64,000 bases of DNA from Rhizobium leguminosarum (GTDB lineage: Bacteria > Pseudomonadota > Alphaproteobacteria > Rhizobiales > Rhizobiaceae): positions 62,001-126,000 of the forward strand of contig NZ_LWBS01000417.1 in the NCBI RefSeq assembly GCF_001652265.1, written 5' to 3'. Positions 35,233-44,304 of this stretch are shown piece after piece (positions within the stretch are counted from its first letter, which is position 1; the number at the start of each line of letters is the position of its first letter). The position numbers and the translations under genes are program-made. The notes below the pieces were generated by a model. It was not told the DNA's origin. It saw only the letters and a program-made list of their open reading frames with translations, and made no database searches.

Positions 35233-35867
35233 GTGACCTCCAGCCGGGTGGCGAAGAGTTTGGACATGTTGGTGCCGGTGGGATCGTTAAAGAAGGCGTC
35301 CGTCAGCGACTGTTTGTTTTGCGAAATCACCTCGTCGGCATCCGGCCGCACCACCTGATGTTTGCAGGCCTTGAAGCCGTCTCCGACGAGCGCCAGCTCG
35401 GTGTCGGTGGGAAAATCGATCGAGGTGTAGAGCGTCGGGTCGTAGACGCCGAAGGTGAGCCTGCCCTTGAGCGGCATCTTCTCCACCGGCTTTACCGCAA
35501 AGAACATCAGCAGCTGGCCATCCTTGTAGTCGACATGGATGATGTCGGGCTTCTGGACGGTGATGTTCTTCCCGTTGATCGTCAGGTTCATGTAGTAATC
35601 GTAGTCGGCAAGCGACTGCTTCACCGTCTTTCCGACCTCAGCGAGTTCGTTCGGCTCCAGCTTCAGGTCGGTGTTCTTGTCGAAATCCATGACCACTGAG
35701 GAGGAGAAGACCTCGTCGAAGCGCCAGACATTGCGCAGTTCCTCGACGCTACCATCTTTGCCGGCCACGACTTCGAGACGCGCTTCCACGAAGATATGCG
35801 GATGGGCAAAGGCGGCGGCCGGCGCCAGCGAAAGAAGCGCCGCCATCAGTATCGTCGAATGTTTCAT
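35226..35867 (-). CDS. DUF1007 periplasmic protein, partner of the NicO transporter
   Basis: 213 residues with a signal peptide (KHSTILMAALLSLAPAAAFA) and the family opening HPHIFVEARLEV directly after cleavage; that His pair could bind metal at the new N-terminus. DFDKNTDLKLEPNELAEVGK resembles an EF-hand-like loop. DUF1007 proteins are regularly encoded beside NicO-type transporters, and the overlap here supports a shared function in metal export or delivery. The metal is unknown. Confidence 0.88.
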   Translation of the reverse strand: MKHSTILMAALLSLAPAAAFAHPHIFVEARLEVVAGKDGSVEELRNVWRFDEVFSSSVVMDFDKNTDLKLEPNELAEVGKTVKQSLADYDYYMNLTINGKNITVQKPDIIHVDYKDGQLLMFFAVKPVEKMPLKGRLTFGVYDPTLYTSIDFPTDTELALVGDGFKACKHQVVRPDADEVISQNKQSLTDAFFNDPTGTNMSKLFATRLEVTC

Positions 35868-36006
35868 CTATTCCGCTGCTCTATTCGGTGACCCTGACTT
35901 CTTGCCAGAAATTGGGACGGAATTGGGACGGGCTTTACCGGCGGATGCCGATCGTCGCCGTCCGATCGTCTCAGCCATGTGGATCAACATGGAACCTGTT
36001 GTCGCA

Positions 36007-36900
36007 TCATGGGTGCTTCTTGAACCAGTTGTGCAGGTAGTCGACGAAGATCCTCACCTTGGCCGGCAGGTAGCGCCGGTGCGGGTAGACGGCATAGATG
36101 CCGCGGTCGGTGGGGATGTAATCGTTGAACAACGTTACCAGTTCGCCGCTCTCGATTGGCTTGCGGGCGATGAAATCCGGGATGAAGGCTACGCCGATGC
36201 CGGCAAGTGCCGCGCGTAATGTCGCATGCGGGCTGTTCACCTCTATCGGTCCGGAAACGGCGACGGCGAACGAGGTGTTGTCCGGATTGTGGAAGCGGAT
36301 GCTCGCCTGGGTGCGCGCATTGGTATCGACGATGAAAGGGACGTTGGAAAGGGCCGTCGGGTGATCGAGATCGGGATAACGCTCGAGAAAATCGGGGGTA
36401 GCGCAGATATGGATGCGGAAATCCGAGATCTTGCGGGCGATCATGCCGGAATCCTCGAGTTTGGTGATGCGGATCGCCACGTCGAAACTTTCCTCGATCA
36501 GATCGACGAACCGGTCGTCGGCGGCAATCTCCAGCGAAAGGTCCGGGTTCTCCTTGGCGAAATCGATCAGCGACTGGCCGACATCGGCATCGACGAAGGT
36601 GCGCGGCACCGAGATGCGCAGCCGTCCCTTGAGCTGCGCATTGTTCTCACGCACGAGATCGGCGAGGTTGTCGATCTCCTTGAGGATATCGGAGGCGGTG
36701 CGGTAATAGGTATGGCCGGCCTCGGTCATGGAGAACTGCCGGGTGGTGCGGTTGAGCAGCAACGCGCCGAGCTCATCCTCCAATTCACGCACATATTTGG
36801 AGAGCAGCGCCTTGGAGCGGCCGGTGCGCCGTGCCGCGGCGGAGAAGCCTTCGGCCTCGACGACATCGATGAAGGCGCGTATGCGGGTCAAGGTATCCAT
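36007..36900 (-). CDS. LysR-family transcriptional regulator
   Basis: 297 residues from the ATG giving MDTLTRIRAFIDVVEAEGFS. The helix-turn-helix is RTGRSKALLSKYVRELEDEL, with LLNRTTRQFSMTEAGHTYYR following, typical of the CrgA-like subgroup. The effector domain starts near residue 90 (GRLRISVPRTFVDADVGQSL). It is divergent from the ornithine decarboxylase gene across a 526-nt gap. That gap is mainly explained by the leader RNA, so control of odc by this protein is possible but not shown. Confidence 0.9.
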   Translation of the reverse strand: MDTLTRIRAFIDVVEAEGFSAAARRTGRSKALLSKYVRELEDELGALLLNRTTRQFSMTEAGHTYYRTASDILKEIDNLADLVRENNAQLKGRLRISVPRTFVDADVGQSLIDFAKENPDLSLEIAADDRFVDLIEESFDVAIRITKLEDSGMIARKISDFRIHICATPDFLERYPDLDHPTALSNVPFIVDTNARTQASIRFHNPDNTSFAVAVSGPIEVNSPHATLRAALAGIGVAFIPDFIARKPIESGELVTLFNDYIPTDRGIYAVYPHRRYLPAKVRIFVDYLHNWFKKHP

Positions 36901-37034
36901 GGCACCCTCGGGCTGTTTCGGAATGTTGAACAAATTGGCTCGTCTTGTTCAATAATTTTTTTGGCGCAAGATCAAAAAATCGCTTGATTATGAAGGCGAA
37001 TATTCTTATTTCCCACTCAGCCCAAAGTCGCACG

Positions 37035-37426
37035 TGCCCATGGGTGTCCGCCGAACCCTCGAATTGGTGAGGAAATCGGTAAGGTACCTGGAATTAACCC
37101 CTCCAGTCGCTATTCCGGCCAACCGGAAAATGCGAGGACGCCTGAAGCAACGACGGTGCGGGCCTTTTTGTTCTCTCCCTGCTTTCCATCAGCGGGGGTT
37201 ACTGAAGAGGCACACCATCATTGCCGGAAGTGCGGTTGGGATTCTCCCTCCAATCCATGGCAGACAAAGCCGAACTTACACCGCATCGCGGCGTTGGTTC
37301 ACTATCCGCGCATCGAGCGCTTGCTATGGTTCCGGGGTCTCCACCGGCTGGTTCCAATGCGAGCTATCGTATGCCCTTTGTCCTCCGGTTCATGCCGGAG
37401 CTCTGGAATTGGAAGAGGGAATTGAT
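37035..37426 (+). ncRNA. speF-type leader RNA (putative cis-regulatory element of ornithine decarboxylase)
   Basis: About 390 nt without a convincing gene precede the decarboxylase ATG. A structured leader named the speF motif is known upstream of alphaproteobacterial ornithine decarboxylase genes, and this region has the right length, position and hairpin content. A clear hairpin, CTCCGG (37383-37388) with CCGGAG (37395-37400), ends 26 nt before the start codon; others include GAACCCTCGAATTGGTGAGG near 37061. I recognise the context rather than a base-by-base match. No stop codon interrupts the decarboxylase frame here, but the translated leader has no family resemblance. Confidence 0.6.
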
Positions 37427-38560
37427 ATGACCACCCAGCGCATCCGCGACTTTCTCGCAACCCGACGTCCCGATGGTCCCTGCCTCGTGGTTGACCTCGA
37501 CGTCGTTCGCGACAATTTCCACGCCTTCCGTCACGCCATGCCGGACAGCGCCATCTATTATGCCGTCAAGGCCAACCCGGCCCCGGAAGTGCTGAAGCTG
37601 CTCGCAGGCCTCGGCTCCAATTTCGATTGTGCATCCGTTGCCGAAATCGAAATGGCGCTCGAAGCCGGCGCGACCGCCGCCCGCATTTCCTACGGCAACA
37701 CGATCAAGAAGGAACGTGACGTTGCCCGCGCCCATGCGCTCGGCGTCAGCCTCTTTGCCGTCGACAGCCACGAGGAAGTCGAGAAGATTTCGCGCGCCGC
37801 TCCCGGCGCCCGTGTCTTCTGCCGCGTGCTCACAGATGGCGAAGGCGCCGAATGGCCGCTGTCGCGCAAGTTCGGCTGCGTTCCGCAGATGGCTGTCGAC
37901 GTTCTCGTCTACGCCCATCAGCTTGGCCTGCAGTCCTATGGCGTCTCGTTCCATGTCGGTTCGCAGATGACCAAGGTCGATGCCTGGGATTCGGCGCTCG
38001 CCGATGCCAAGCGCGTCTTCGTATCGCTTGCCAAGCAGGGCATCCACCTGCAGATGGTCAACATGGGCGGCGGTTTCCCGACCAAGTACCTGCGTGACGT
38101 ACCGTCCGCAGAAGCTTACGGCAAGTCGATCTACCAGGCGCTGCGCACGCATTTCGGCAACCAGATCCCGCAGACGATCATCGAGCCGGGCCGCGGCATG
38201 GTCGGCAATGCCGGTGTCATCAAGGCGGAAGTCGTTCTGATTTCGAAGAAGTCGGACAATGACGATGCCCGCTGGGTCTTCCTCGACATAGGCAAGTTCG
38301 GCGGTCTCGCCGAGACGATGGACGAAGCCATCCGCTATCCGATCCGCACGGAACACGATGGTGACGAGATGGAGCCCTGCGTCATTGCCGGCCCGACCTG
38401 CGATTCGGCCGACGTGCTCTACGAGAAGAACCTCTATCCGTTGCCGATCTCCCTTTCGATCGGCGACGAGGTCCTGATTGAAGGCACCGGCGCCTATACG
38501 ACGACCTATTCGGCGGTCGCTTTCAACGGTTTCGACCCGCTGAAGGCCTACGTCATCTGA
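37427..38560 (+). CDS. Ornithine (or ornithine/lysine) decarboxylase, type III PLP fold
   Basis: 377 residues. It makes putrescine from ornithine by PLP-dependent decarboxylation. The PLP lysine is in AIYYAVKANPAPEVLKLLAG (about residue 50). SYGNTIKKERDVARAHALGV, FHVGSQMTKVDAWDSALADA, MVNMGGGFPTKYL and IEPGRGMVGNAGV follow in canonical order. CVIAGPTCDSADVLYEK contains the active-site Cys and Asp of the second subunit. ATG 37427 is preceded by GGAAGAGGGAATTGAT. A GNAT gene follows 94 nt downstream. Confidence 0.94.
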   Translation: MTTQRIRDFLATRRPDGPCLVVDLDVVRDNFHAFRHAMPDSAIYYAVKANPAPEVLKLLAGLGSNFDCASVAEIEMALEAGATAARISYGNTIKKERDVARAHALGVSLFAVDSHEEVEKISRAAPGARVFCRVLTDGEGAEWPLSRKFGCVPQMAVDVLVYAHQLGLQSYGVSFHVGSQMTKVDAWDSALADAKRVFVSLAKQGIHLQMVNMGGGFPTKYLRDVPSAEAYGKSIYQALRTHFGNQIPQTIIEPGRGMVGNAGVIKAEVVLISKKSDNDDARWVFLDIGKFGGLAETMDEAIRYPIRTEHDGDEMEPCVIAGPTCDSADVLYEKNLYPLPISLSIGDEVLIEGTGAYTTTYSAVAFNGFDPLKAYVI

Positions 38561-38654
38561 GGTCGTTTCCGCCGGCCCCGTAACCAGCCGGGGCGGCAAA
38601 TTCACAATTTTCCTTCATCGCCGCTGATAACGGTATTGGGTACGGGAGGCCAAG

Positions 38655-39245
38655 ATGGCCGCTGTTCTTGATTCTGTCCGCGCATTCTTTGCGCCCACCA
38701 CTTTCGCCATCGACGCCGAAAATCCCTCGGATGTCGTTGCGCGTGAAAACCTGCTCGACCGCGTCATGGGTCCGGATCGCCGCAAGAAGTCGTCGGAGAA
38801 GATCCGCCGCAACCGCGTCCCCGCCGAGGGCCTTGCGCTCGTCGCGCGCGATCGCGACGGCCGTGTCATCGGTACGGTGCGGCTCTGGAACATCGAAGCC
38901 GGCGTCAATGATGAAGGCACGCCGATCAATGCACTGCTGCTCGGGCCGCTCGCTGTTGCCTCGCAGCATGGCGGCAAGGGCATCGGGGCGGCGTTGATGC
39001 GCGCGGCAATCTTTGAAGCGAAGAATCGCGGGCATGGCGCCGTCCTGCTCGTCGGCGATGCGGCCTATTACGAGCGTTTCGGCTTCTTTGCCGAAAAGGC
39101 CCGCCATCTCGTCATGCCGGGTCCGTTCGAACGCTCGCGCTTTCTTGCGCTCGAACTCACCGAAGGCTGGCTTGACGGCGCGGCCGGCATGATCGTCCCT
39201 TCGGGACGCATGCTGGCCAGCGCGCCGGTTCGTCGCGCAGCCTGA
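38655..39245 (+). CDS. GNAT-family N-acetyltransferase, YhbS-like
   Basis: 196 residues. The GNAT acetyl-CoA motif is LLGPLAVASQHGGKGIGAAL near residues 95-115, with ALVARDRDGRVIGTVRLWNI before it and VGDAAYYERFGFFAEKARHL after. This layout is that of the YhbS-like group (COG3153). It lies 94 nt after ornithine decarboxylase on the same strand, so cotranscription and a link to polyamine metabolism are possible, but no substrate can be named. Confidence 0.85.
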   Translation: MAAVLDSVRAFFAPTTFAIDAENPSDVVARENLLDRVMGPDRRKKSSEKIRRNRVPAEGLALVARDRDGRVIGTVRLWNIEAGVNDEGTPINALLLGPLAVASQHGGKGIGAALMRAAIFEAKNRGHGAVLLVGDAAYYERFGFFAEKARHLVMPGPFERSRFLALELTEGWLDGAAGMIVPSGRMLASAPVRRAA

Positions 39246-39248
39246 GGC

Positions 39249-39290
39249 TAGAGTGCCGCGCGTCTGTTCAGACGCGCCAAGGATGCTCTA
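39249..39290. repeat. Short palindromic repeat family P, copy 1
   Basis: Arms CGCGCGTCT and AGACGCGC around a 4-nt loop are flanked by TAGAG and GCTCTA. The same design occurs at 40599, 56199 and 61591. It lies just after the GNAT stop and could end transcription, though no T-tract follows. Confidence 0.65.
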
Positions 39291-39300
39291 TCGCTTTGAA

Positions 39301-39349
39301 CTTGCGCATAACCCCGAAAATCGATTCCGATTTCGGGGTTATGCGCAAG
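39301..39349. repeat. Long perfect inverted repeat
   Basis: A 19-nt arm beginning CTTGCGCATAACCCCGAAA (39301-39319) pairs perfectly with 39331-39349, around an 11-nt loop. It is directly next to palindrome copy 1 and probably part of a composite mosaic repeat. Confidence 0.7.
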
Positions 39350-39566
39350 GCCGGCCGGCCAGGTTGGGAATTCTTCCCCCGGCTGGTAATGTCCGCGCCT
39401 TTTGACCACCCAGGCAGGCGGGCCTGGTGTGGTTGCGGCGCGGATTGTCTTTCTGGCGGGTGAAGCGGCGCGGTCGATAGCTCCCCCGGCGCACGAGGAA
39501 ACACAATCGCGTGAAAAGGGTCGCCGGCCCGCGAACATATCGCGGTGATATCCTATCTTGCGTCAC

Positions 39567-40595
39567 ATGATCCGCCTTCTTTCCCTTCTGTTTTTCTTCT
39601 GCCTGCCGCTTGCCGCAACGGGGCCGGCGACTGCTCAGAGCACGGCTTCCGGCGTCTGCGGGCTTGGCCCGCGTCTCGATCGCGCGGCGAGCGACCCCGC
39701 GATGAGGCCTCTCAAGACGGTGATTGTCGCTCGCGACGGACGCGTGCTCAGCGAACGTGGATTCCATGGTCATTCGCCCTCGGAATCGACCAATATCAAA
39801 TCCGCTTCGAAGTCGATCATCTCGGCGCTGGTCGGTATTGCTATCGACAAAGGTCTGCTTAACGGGCCGGATCAGAAGATCGCACCGATCTTGAAGGCCG
39901 ATCTCCCTGCACCGCCCGACCCGCGCGTCAGCGACATCACCATCGGTAATCTTCTCTCCATGCAGGCGGGGCTCGATCGCATGTCGGGGCCGAACTACGG
40001 CCGCTGGGTCTCCTCGCGCAACTGGGTGCGTTTTGCGCTCTCCCAGCCTTTCGTCGATCAGCCCGGTGGCGAGATGCTTTATTCCACCGCATCCACGCAT
40101 CTGCTTTCGGCCATTTTGACCAAGGTCAGCGGCCGGTCGACCCTGGCGCTGGCCCGCGAATGGCTCGGCCCGGTCGACGGTTTCCACATCGGCGCATGGG
40201 AGCGTGACCCGCAGGGCATCTATCTCGGTGGCAATCAGATGGCGATGAGCGCTCGGTCGCTGCTTGCCTTCGGCCAACTCTACCGCAACGGCGGCAAGAC
40301 CGCTGACGGCCGCCAGATCGTCCCTGCGGACTGGATCGCCCAGTCGTGGCAGCAGCGCACCAACTCGCGATTCTCGGGCGACCAATATGGCTATGGCTGG
40401 TTCACGCGGCAGATCGGCGGCGCGCAGGTGCATTTCGCCTGGGGTTATGGCGGGCAGATGCTCTACATCGTGCCGTCGCTCGATCTCACTGTCGTCATGA
40501 CCTCGGAAGAGAGCGGTCCGTCTGCCCGAAACGGCTACAGCGACTTGCTGCACAGTCTGTTGGCGGACATTATCGGCACGGTGCGGGCCGCCTGA
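39567..40595 (+). CDS. Serine hydrolase of the beta-lactamase/penicillin-binding (class C-like) family
   Basis: 342 residues. The signal peptide (IRLLSLLFFFCLPLAATGPA, then TAQS) sends it to the periplasm. The SxxK nucleophile motif is in NIKSASKSIISALVGIAIDK near residue 75. A tyrosine motif candidate is MLYSTASTHLLSAILTK, and VHFAWGYGGQMLYIVPSLDL lies where the third motif is expected. Such proteins may be esterases or D,D-peptidases; resistance to beta-lactams should not be assumed. A 404-codon frame on the other strand is a shadow of this gene. Confidence 0.87.
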   Translation: MIRLLSLLFFFCLPLAATGPATAQSTASGVCGLGPRLDRAASDPAMRPLKTVIVARDGRVLSERGFHGHSPSESTNIKSASKSIISALVGIAIDKGLLNGPDQKIAPILKADLPAPPDPRVSDITIGNLLSMQAGLDRMSGPNYGRWVSSRNWVRFALSQPFVDQPGGEMLYSTASTHLLSAILTKVSGRSTLALAREWLGPVDGFHIGAWERDPQGIYLGGNQMAMSARSLLAFGQLYRNGGKTADGRQIVPADWIAQSWQQRTNSRFSGDQYGYGWFTRQIGGAQVHFAWGYGGQMLYIVPSLDLTVVMTSEESGPSARNGYSDLLHSLLADIIGTVRAA

Positions 40596-40598
40596 AGA

Positions 40599-40636
40599 CA
40601 GCGCCGCGTGTCTTTGCAGACGCGTAAAGGACGCTG
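40599..40636. repeat. Short palindromic repeat family P, copy 2
   Basis: CAGCG...CGCTG ends surround CCGCGTGTCT / AGACGCGT and the AAAGGACGCT tail shared with the other copies. It starts 3 nt after the serine hydrolase stop. Confidence 0.62.
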
Positions 40637-40663
40637 CAACGATTCATCACCGCGGGATCTGCT

Positions 40664-41482
40664 CTAGATGTTCTGGTCCATCGTCTCGGCCGGGATTTCA
40701 TCGGCGCGGTGGATGCGCACGATGGCGGCCGGCACGCCGGCGACCGTGCAATGTTCGGGGACCGGCTTCAGCACGACGCTGCCGGCAGCGATTTTGCTGA
40801 AGGCGCCGATTTCAATATTGCCGAGGATCTTGGCGCCTGCGCCGATCATCACGCCGTGGCGGATCTTGGGGTGGCGGTCGCCGGTTTCCTTGCCGGTGCC
40901 GCCGAGCGTGACGTTTTGCAGGATCGACACTTCATCCTCGATAACAGCCGTTTCGCCGATGACGATGCCCGAACCGTGGTCCAGCATGATGGACGCGCCG
41001 ATCCGCGCCGCCGGATGGATATCCGGGCCGAAGACCAGCGAAACGAGATTGGCGAGCCAGCTGGCGATCTCCGGACGGCCGGCGACCCAGAGCGCGTGGG
41101 CGATGCGGTGCGTCTGCAGCGCATGAAAGCCCTTGAGGTTGAGAAGCGCGTGCAGAAATGTCGTGCAGGCCGGATCGCGTTCGCGCACGGCAACGAGATC
41201 GGCCTCGACCTTCCGCATGATGTCTGCGGTCAATGTGGACCGGATGAGATCAAACAGATCACCCGTCTCCACCTGCGCCACAGAGAGCCGCGCGGCCAGC
41301 ACGCGGGCGATGATCTCATCATTGCCGGCAGTGTCCGTTACCTCAGCGGTAAGCAGCCGCTGCAATATCGGCTCGCGTGCGGCAAGCTCGGCCGCCTCGG
41401 CGCGGATCACCACCCAGACGGATGCATCGCCCAACGGCTGCGGCTGTTGCTCGGCTAAACCGAGGCCGGTCGATTTCGACAT
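40664..41482 (-). CDS. cysE: Serine O-acetyltransferase
   Basis: 272 residues from ATG 41482, behind GAGGAAACGGGA. It makes O-acetylserine from serine and acetyl-CoA for cysteine synthesis. An N-terminal helical domain (to about residue 165; FLHALLNLKGFHALQTHRIA) precedes the left-handed beta-helix of hexapeptide repeats (DIHPAARIGASIMLDHGSGI; GETAVIEDEVSILQNVTLGG; RHPKIRHGVMIGAGAKILGN). The terminal tail after SVVLKPVPEHCTVAGVPAAI is where cysteine synthase and feedback inhibitor usually act. Confidence 0.95.
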   Translation of the reverse strand: MSKSTGLGLAEQQPQPLGDASVWVVIRAEAAELAAREPILQRLLTAEVTDTAGNDEIIARVLAARLSVAQVETGDLFDLIRSTLTADIMRKVEADLVAVRERDPACTTFLHALLNLKGFHALQTHRIAHALWVAGRPEIASWLANLVSLVFGPDIHPAARIGASIMLDHGSGIVIGETAVIEDEVSILQNVTLGGTGKETGDRHPKIRHGVMIGAGAKILGNIEIGAFSKIAAGSVVLKPVPEHCTVAGVPAAIVRIHRADEIPAETMDQNI

Positions 41483-41580
41483 TCCCGTTTCCTCTGTCAG
41501 CCACGGCGGCGCGCAAAGCGCGTCCTGCGTGCGGTTCATGTTTCGCCCGGGCAAGGCATTTGGCAAGCCCTGATTATAAT

Positions 41581-42087
41581 CTAGCCGTCCGGCGGTTGCA
41601 GGTCCGGTGTCAGCTCCGGAAGCCGGCGCCAGTGATAGAGCACATCAGGCTCCCGTTCTTCGTTGTCGGCGCCATCGGTCTCCTCCTCGGCGGCAAAACC
41701 GTGCCGTTCGTAGAAAGCGCGAGCGCCCGCATTACGCTTAAACGTCCAGAGCCTGATCTCGTTCATCTCCTCCTTGGCACAGCCGAGGAGTGAAGAGCCG
41801 ATGCCCATGCCCTGGAAACCGGGGAGAACGTAAAGCTGCTCTATCCAGTTGTCGCCATAGGCGATGACACCGATGAGCCGGTTACCCATGGCAGCGCCGA
41901 GGATCGAGCAATTCGGCAGCAGATGCATGCGCCAATACTGCTCCTCTTCCTCGGGCGTATGCACATCCGGCAGCCAGGGCAGCCGCTGCCACAGGGCGAC
42001 ACGTCTGATTCCGGCCGCGGCTTGCATGTGATCGGACGTGAGCGCCACGATTTCGGGTTCCGTCAAGGCGTCGTCCATTGCCGGCAA
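41581..42087 (-). CDS. GNAT-family N-acetyltransferase
   Basis: 168 residues. The acetyl-CoA site is YVLPGFQGMGIGSSLLGCAK near residues 90-110, with FKRNAGARAFYERHGFAAEE as the C-terminal motif. The start is 6 nt after the stop of the WD40 gene on the same strand, so it is probably the third gene of the GTPase-WD40-GNAT operon. The substrate is unknown. Confidence 0.87.
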   Translation of the reverse strand: MPAMDDALTEPEIVALTSDHMQAAAGIRRVALWQRLPWLPDVHTPEEEEQYWRMHLLPNCSILGAAMGNRLIGVIAYGDNWIEQLYVLPGFQGMGIGSSLLGCAKEEMNEIRLWTFKRNAGARAFYERHGFAAEEETDGADNEEREPDVLYHWRRLPELTPDLQPPDG

Positions 42088-42093
42088 CGGGCC

Positions 42094-43083
42094 TCAGGCC
42101 GAAATATCGATGACGCCGCAGTCGCCGGCTTCGGAGCCGAAGGCGAGCAGCTTGCCGTTTTTGCTCCAACTCATCGCCGTGATCGCGCCCTTGCCGGGTC
42201 GGCGCAGCAGCGCTTCCTTGCTGTCGGTGATGCGCACGGCGAGGATCATGCCGTCGATGAAGCCGATGGCGAGGATGTCTTCGAGCGGATGGAACTTCAC
42301 CGCGGTCGCCATGATATTGGCGCGAGTGCCGAGCTCCAGCGGCGCCTTGCCCATCGGCCCGTCCTTGCCCTGGAAGGGCCAGACGATTGCCGCAGGCGCG
42401 CCTGAAGAGGCGAGCCACTTGCCCTTGACCGACCAGGAGAGCGACTTCACCTTGGAGGGGTAGCCGGTCATACGCATGTGGCGGGCTTCGGTGCCGGGCT
42501 TGATGTCCAGCTTCCAGCCGTGCAGTGCGTTTTCCTGCATCGAGGTGACGAGGAAATTACCATCCGGCGAGAAGGTGACGCCGGTATGCGCACCCTTCCA
42601 TTCCAGATCGACCGGCTTGGCGTTCATGCCGATCCAGTGCAGCGACACACCATTGTAGCGCGCCGCCGCGATGCGCAGGCCTTTCGGTGCAAAGGCAAGC
42701 CCTTCGACCGTGCGTTCCTCGGGGAATTCCTTGGTCGTGCCGTCGGCAAGGCGCACGAGCGCACTCTTGCCGTAGGAATAGGCAACGGCGCCCTGCGGCC
42801 CGGCCGCCACCTGCGAAATCCACTTGCGCGGCGCGGTCGCGATCTCGCTGACGCTACCGTCGGCGGCAATGCGTAGCACCTTGCCATCCTCGCCGCCTGA
42901 GATCAGGCTCTCACTGTAGGGATCGCGGATGGCGGTGAGCATGCCCTGGTGGGCTTCGGAAACCCTGTCGCCGCCATCCAGCCGGTGGAATGTACCGTTT
43001 GCGCTTGCGAAGAAGGGAACATCACCTAAAAATTCGACGGCCAGAACGTGGCCGTCGAGATCAAGCGGTGCAACTGTCGGCAT
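42094..43083 (-). CDS. WD40-repeat protein linked to a COG0523 GTPase
   Basis: 329 residues built of WD40-like blades. Examples are HQGMLTAIRDPYSESLISGG, RKWISQVAAGPQGAVAYSYG, GAHTGVTFSPDGNFLVTSMQ and GAITAMSWSKNGKLLAFGSE, giving about seven repeats. No signal peptide, so it is cytoplasmic. Its ATG overlaps the stop of the upstream GTPase gene by one base, implying coupling. WD40 proteins beside CobW-type GTPases recur in alphaproteobacteria; a scaffold for metal delivery is a reasonable guess only. Confidence 0.88.
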   Translation of the reverse strand: MPTVAPLDLDGHVLAVEFLGDVPFFASANGTFHRLDGGDRVSEAHQGMLTAIRDPYSESLISGGEDGKVLRIAADGSVSEIATAPRKWISQVAAGPQGAVAYSYGKSALVRLADGTTKEFPEERTVEGLAFAPKGLRIAAARYNGVSLHWIGMNAKPVDLEWKGAHTGVTFSPDGNFLVTSMQENALHGWKLDIKPGTEARHMRMTGYPSKVKSLSWSVKGKWLASSGAPAAIVWPFQGKDGPMGKAPLELGTRANIMATAVKFHPLEDILAIGFIDGMILAVRITDSKEALLRRPGKGAITAMSWSKNGKLLAFGSEAGDCGVIDISA

Positions 43084-44156
43084 CAGGCGGCTGCCCCGCA
43101 GGCCTTGAAGGAGGCTTCGAGCTTCTCGCGGTCGAGTTCGCGGCCGATGAAGACGAGACGGCTCTCGTGCTTTTCGCCTTCCTTCCAGGGCCGCTGGTGA
43201 TCACCCTCGATGATCATGTGCACGCCCTGAACGACGTAACGCTCGGGATCGTCCTTGAAGGCGATGATGCCCTTGAGACGCAGAATATTCGGCCCCTGCG
43301 TCTGGGTGATCTTCTGAATCCACGGAAAGAAGCGCTCCGGATTCATCTCGCCGCCGCGCAGCGACACCGACTGCACCGTTACATCGTGGATCGCCGACAT
43401 CGCGCCATGGTGGTGATGGTCGTGGCCGTGATGGTCATGGTCATGATGGTGGTCATGATAGCAATCGGGGCCGCAGACATGGTCATCATGGCCGTGCTCG
43501 AGGAAATGCGGATCGTTTTCTAGCGCGCGTTCCAGGTTGAAGGCGCCCTGATCGAGCACGCGGGCGAGGTCGACGCCCGAGCGGCTGGTCTTGTAGACGC
43601 GGGCGGCCGGGTTGATGGCGCGGACGATATCCTCGATTACATCAAGTTCTTCCGGGGTCACGAGGTCGCTCTTGTTGATGATGACGACGTCGGCGAAGGC
43701 GATCTGGTCTTCGGCCTCGCGGCTGTCCTTCAAGCGCAGCGGCAGGTGCTTGGCATCGACGAGGGCGACGACGGCGTCGAGCTCGGTCTTGGCGCGCACG
43801 TCGTCATCCATGAAGAAGGTCTGGGCGACAGGCACCGGATCGGCAAGGCCTGTCGTTTCGACAATGATGCCGTCGAAGCGGCCGGGACGGCGCATCAGGC
43901 CTTCGACGACGCGGATCAGGTCGCCGCGCACCGTGCAACAGACGCAGCCATTGTTCATCTCGTAGATTTCTTCGTCCGACTCGACGATCAGGTCGTTGTC
44001 GATGCCGATTTCGCCGAACTCGTTGACGATAACCGCATATTTCTTGCCGTGATTTTCGGAGAGAATGCGGTTGAGCAACGTCGTCTTGCCGGCGCCGAGA
44101 TAACCGGTGAGCACGGTAACAGGAATAGGCTTCAGGGTGGAGATCGCGTCGGTCAT
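43083..44156 (-). CDS. COG0523 (CobW/ZigA-type) metallochaperone GTPase
   Basis: 357 residues. The G domain has Walker [21 protein letters not shown], the family metal-binding CxCC motif in [20 protein letters not shown], Walker B-like [20 protein letters not shown] and NKSD ([11 protein letters not shown]). A His/Asp-rich metal loop at about residues 220-250 includes [20 protein letters not shown]. The C-terminal CobW domain has [19 protein letters not shown]. Members insert or shuttle Zn or Co. A Zur-like palindrome upstream points to zinc. Confidence 0.93.
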   Translation of the reverse strand: MTDAISTLKPIPVTVLTGYLGAGKTTLLNRILSENHGKKYAVIVNEFGEIGIDNDLIVESDEEIYEMNNGCVCCTVRGDLIRVVEGLMRRPGRFDGIIVETTGLADPVPVAQTFFMDDDVRAKTELDAVVALVDAKHLPLRLKDSREAEDQIAFADVVIINKSDLVTPEELDVIEDIVRAINPAARVYKTSRSGVDLARVLDQGAFNLERALENDPHFLEHGHDDHVCGPDCYHDHHHDHDHHGHDHHHHGAMSAIHDVTVQSVSLRGGEMNPERFFPWIQKITQTQGPNILRLKGIIAFKDDPERYVVQGVHMIIEGDHQRPWKEGEKHESRLVFIGRELDREKLEASFKACGAAA

Positions 44157-44253
44157 GAGAACCTCTAGGATTAGGCGTGCGGCCGAGCGGCTTGGGATCG
44201 GCTGCTTGAACGGTTGGTCTCATATAATGGCTTGAGCGTGGCAGTTCAAAGGG

Positions 44254-44271
44254 TTTTATAATGTTATAAGA
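44254..44271. promoter_or_regulatory. Zur-like box upstream of the COG0523 operon
   Basis: TTATAATGTTATAA (44256-44269) is AT-rich and nearly symmetrical, in a GC-rich gap about 100 nt before the GTPase start. It resembles the GTTATAATATAAC-like core of Zur/Fur-family sites. The His-rich GTPase makes zinc control plausible. Confidence 0.5.
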
Positions 44272-44304
44272 TCACATCGTCTGACCGGTGCAGATGAGCC
44301 ATAT

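Noticed and set aside
37034..37426. N-terminal extension of ornithine decarboxylase by 131 codons
   Set aside because: The frame is open, but the translation is unlike any decarboxylase, the ATG at 37427 gives the family N-terminus and has a ribosome site, and a structured leader is expected here.
39339..40553. 404-codon frame antisense to the serine hydrolase gene
   Set aside because: The plus-strand frame has a signal peptide and an SxxK motif. The antisense frame shows no domain and includes the repeat region at its end.
39567..40595. Antibiotic resistance beta-lactamase
   Set aside because: Only the broad serine hydrolase/PBP-like family is supported. The KTG-type motif is not clear, so a resistance claim would go beyond the sequence.
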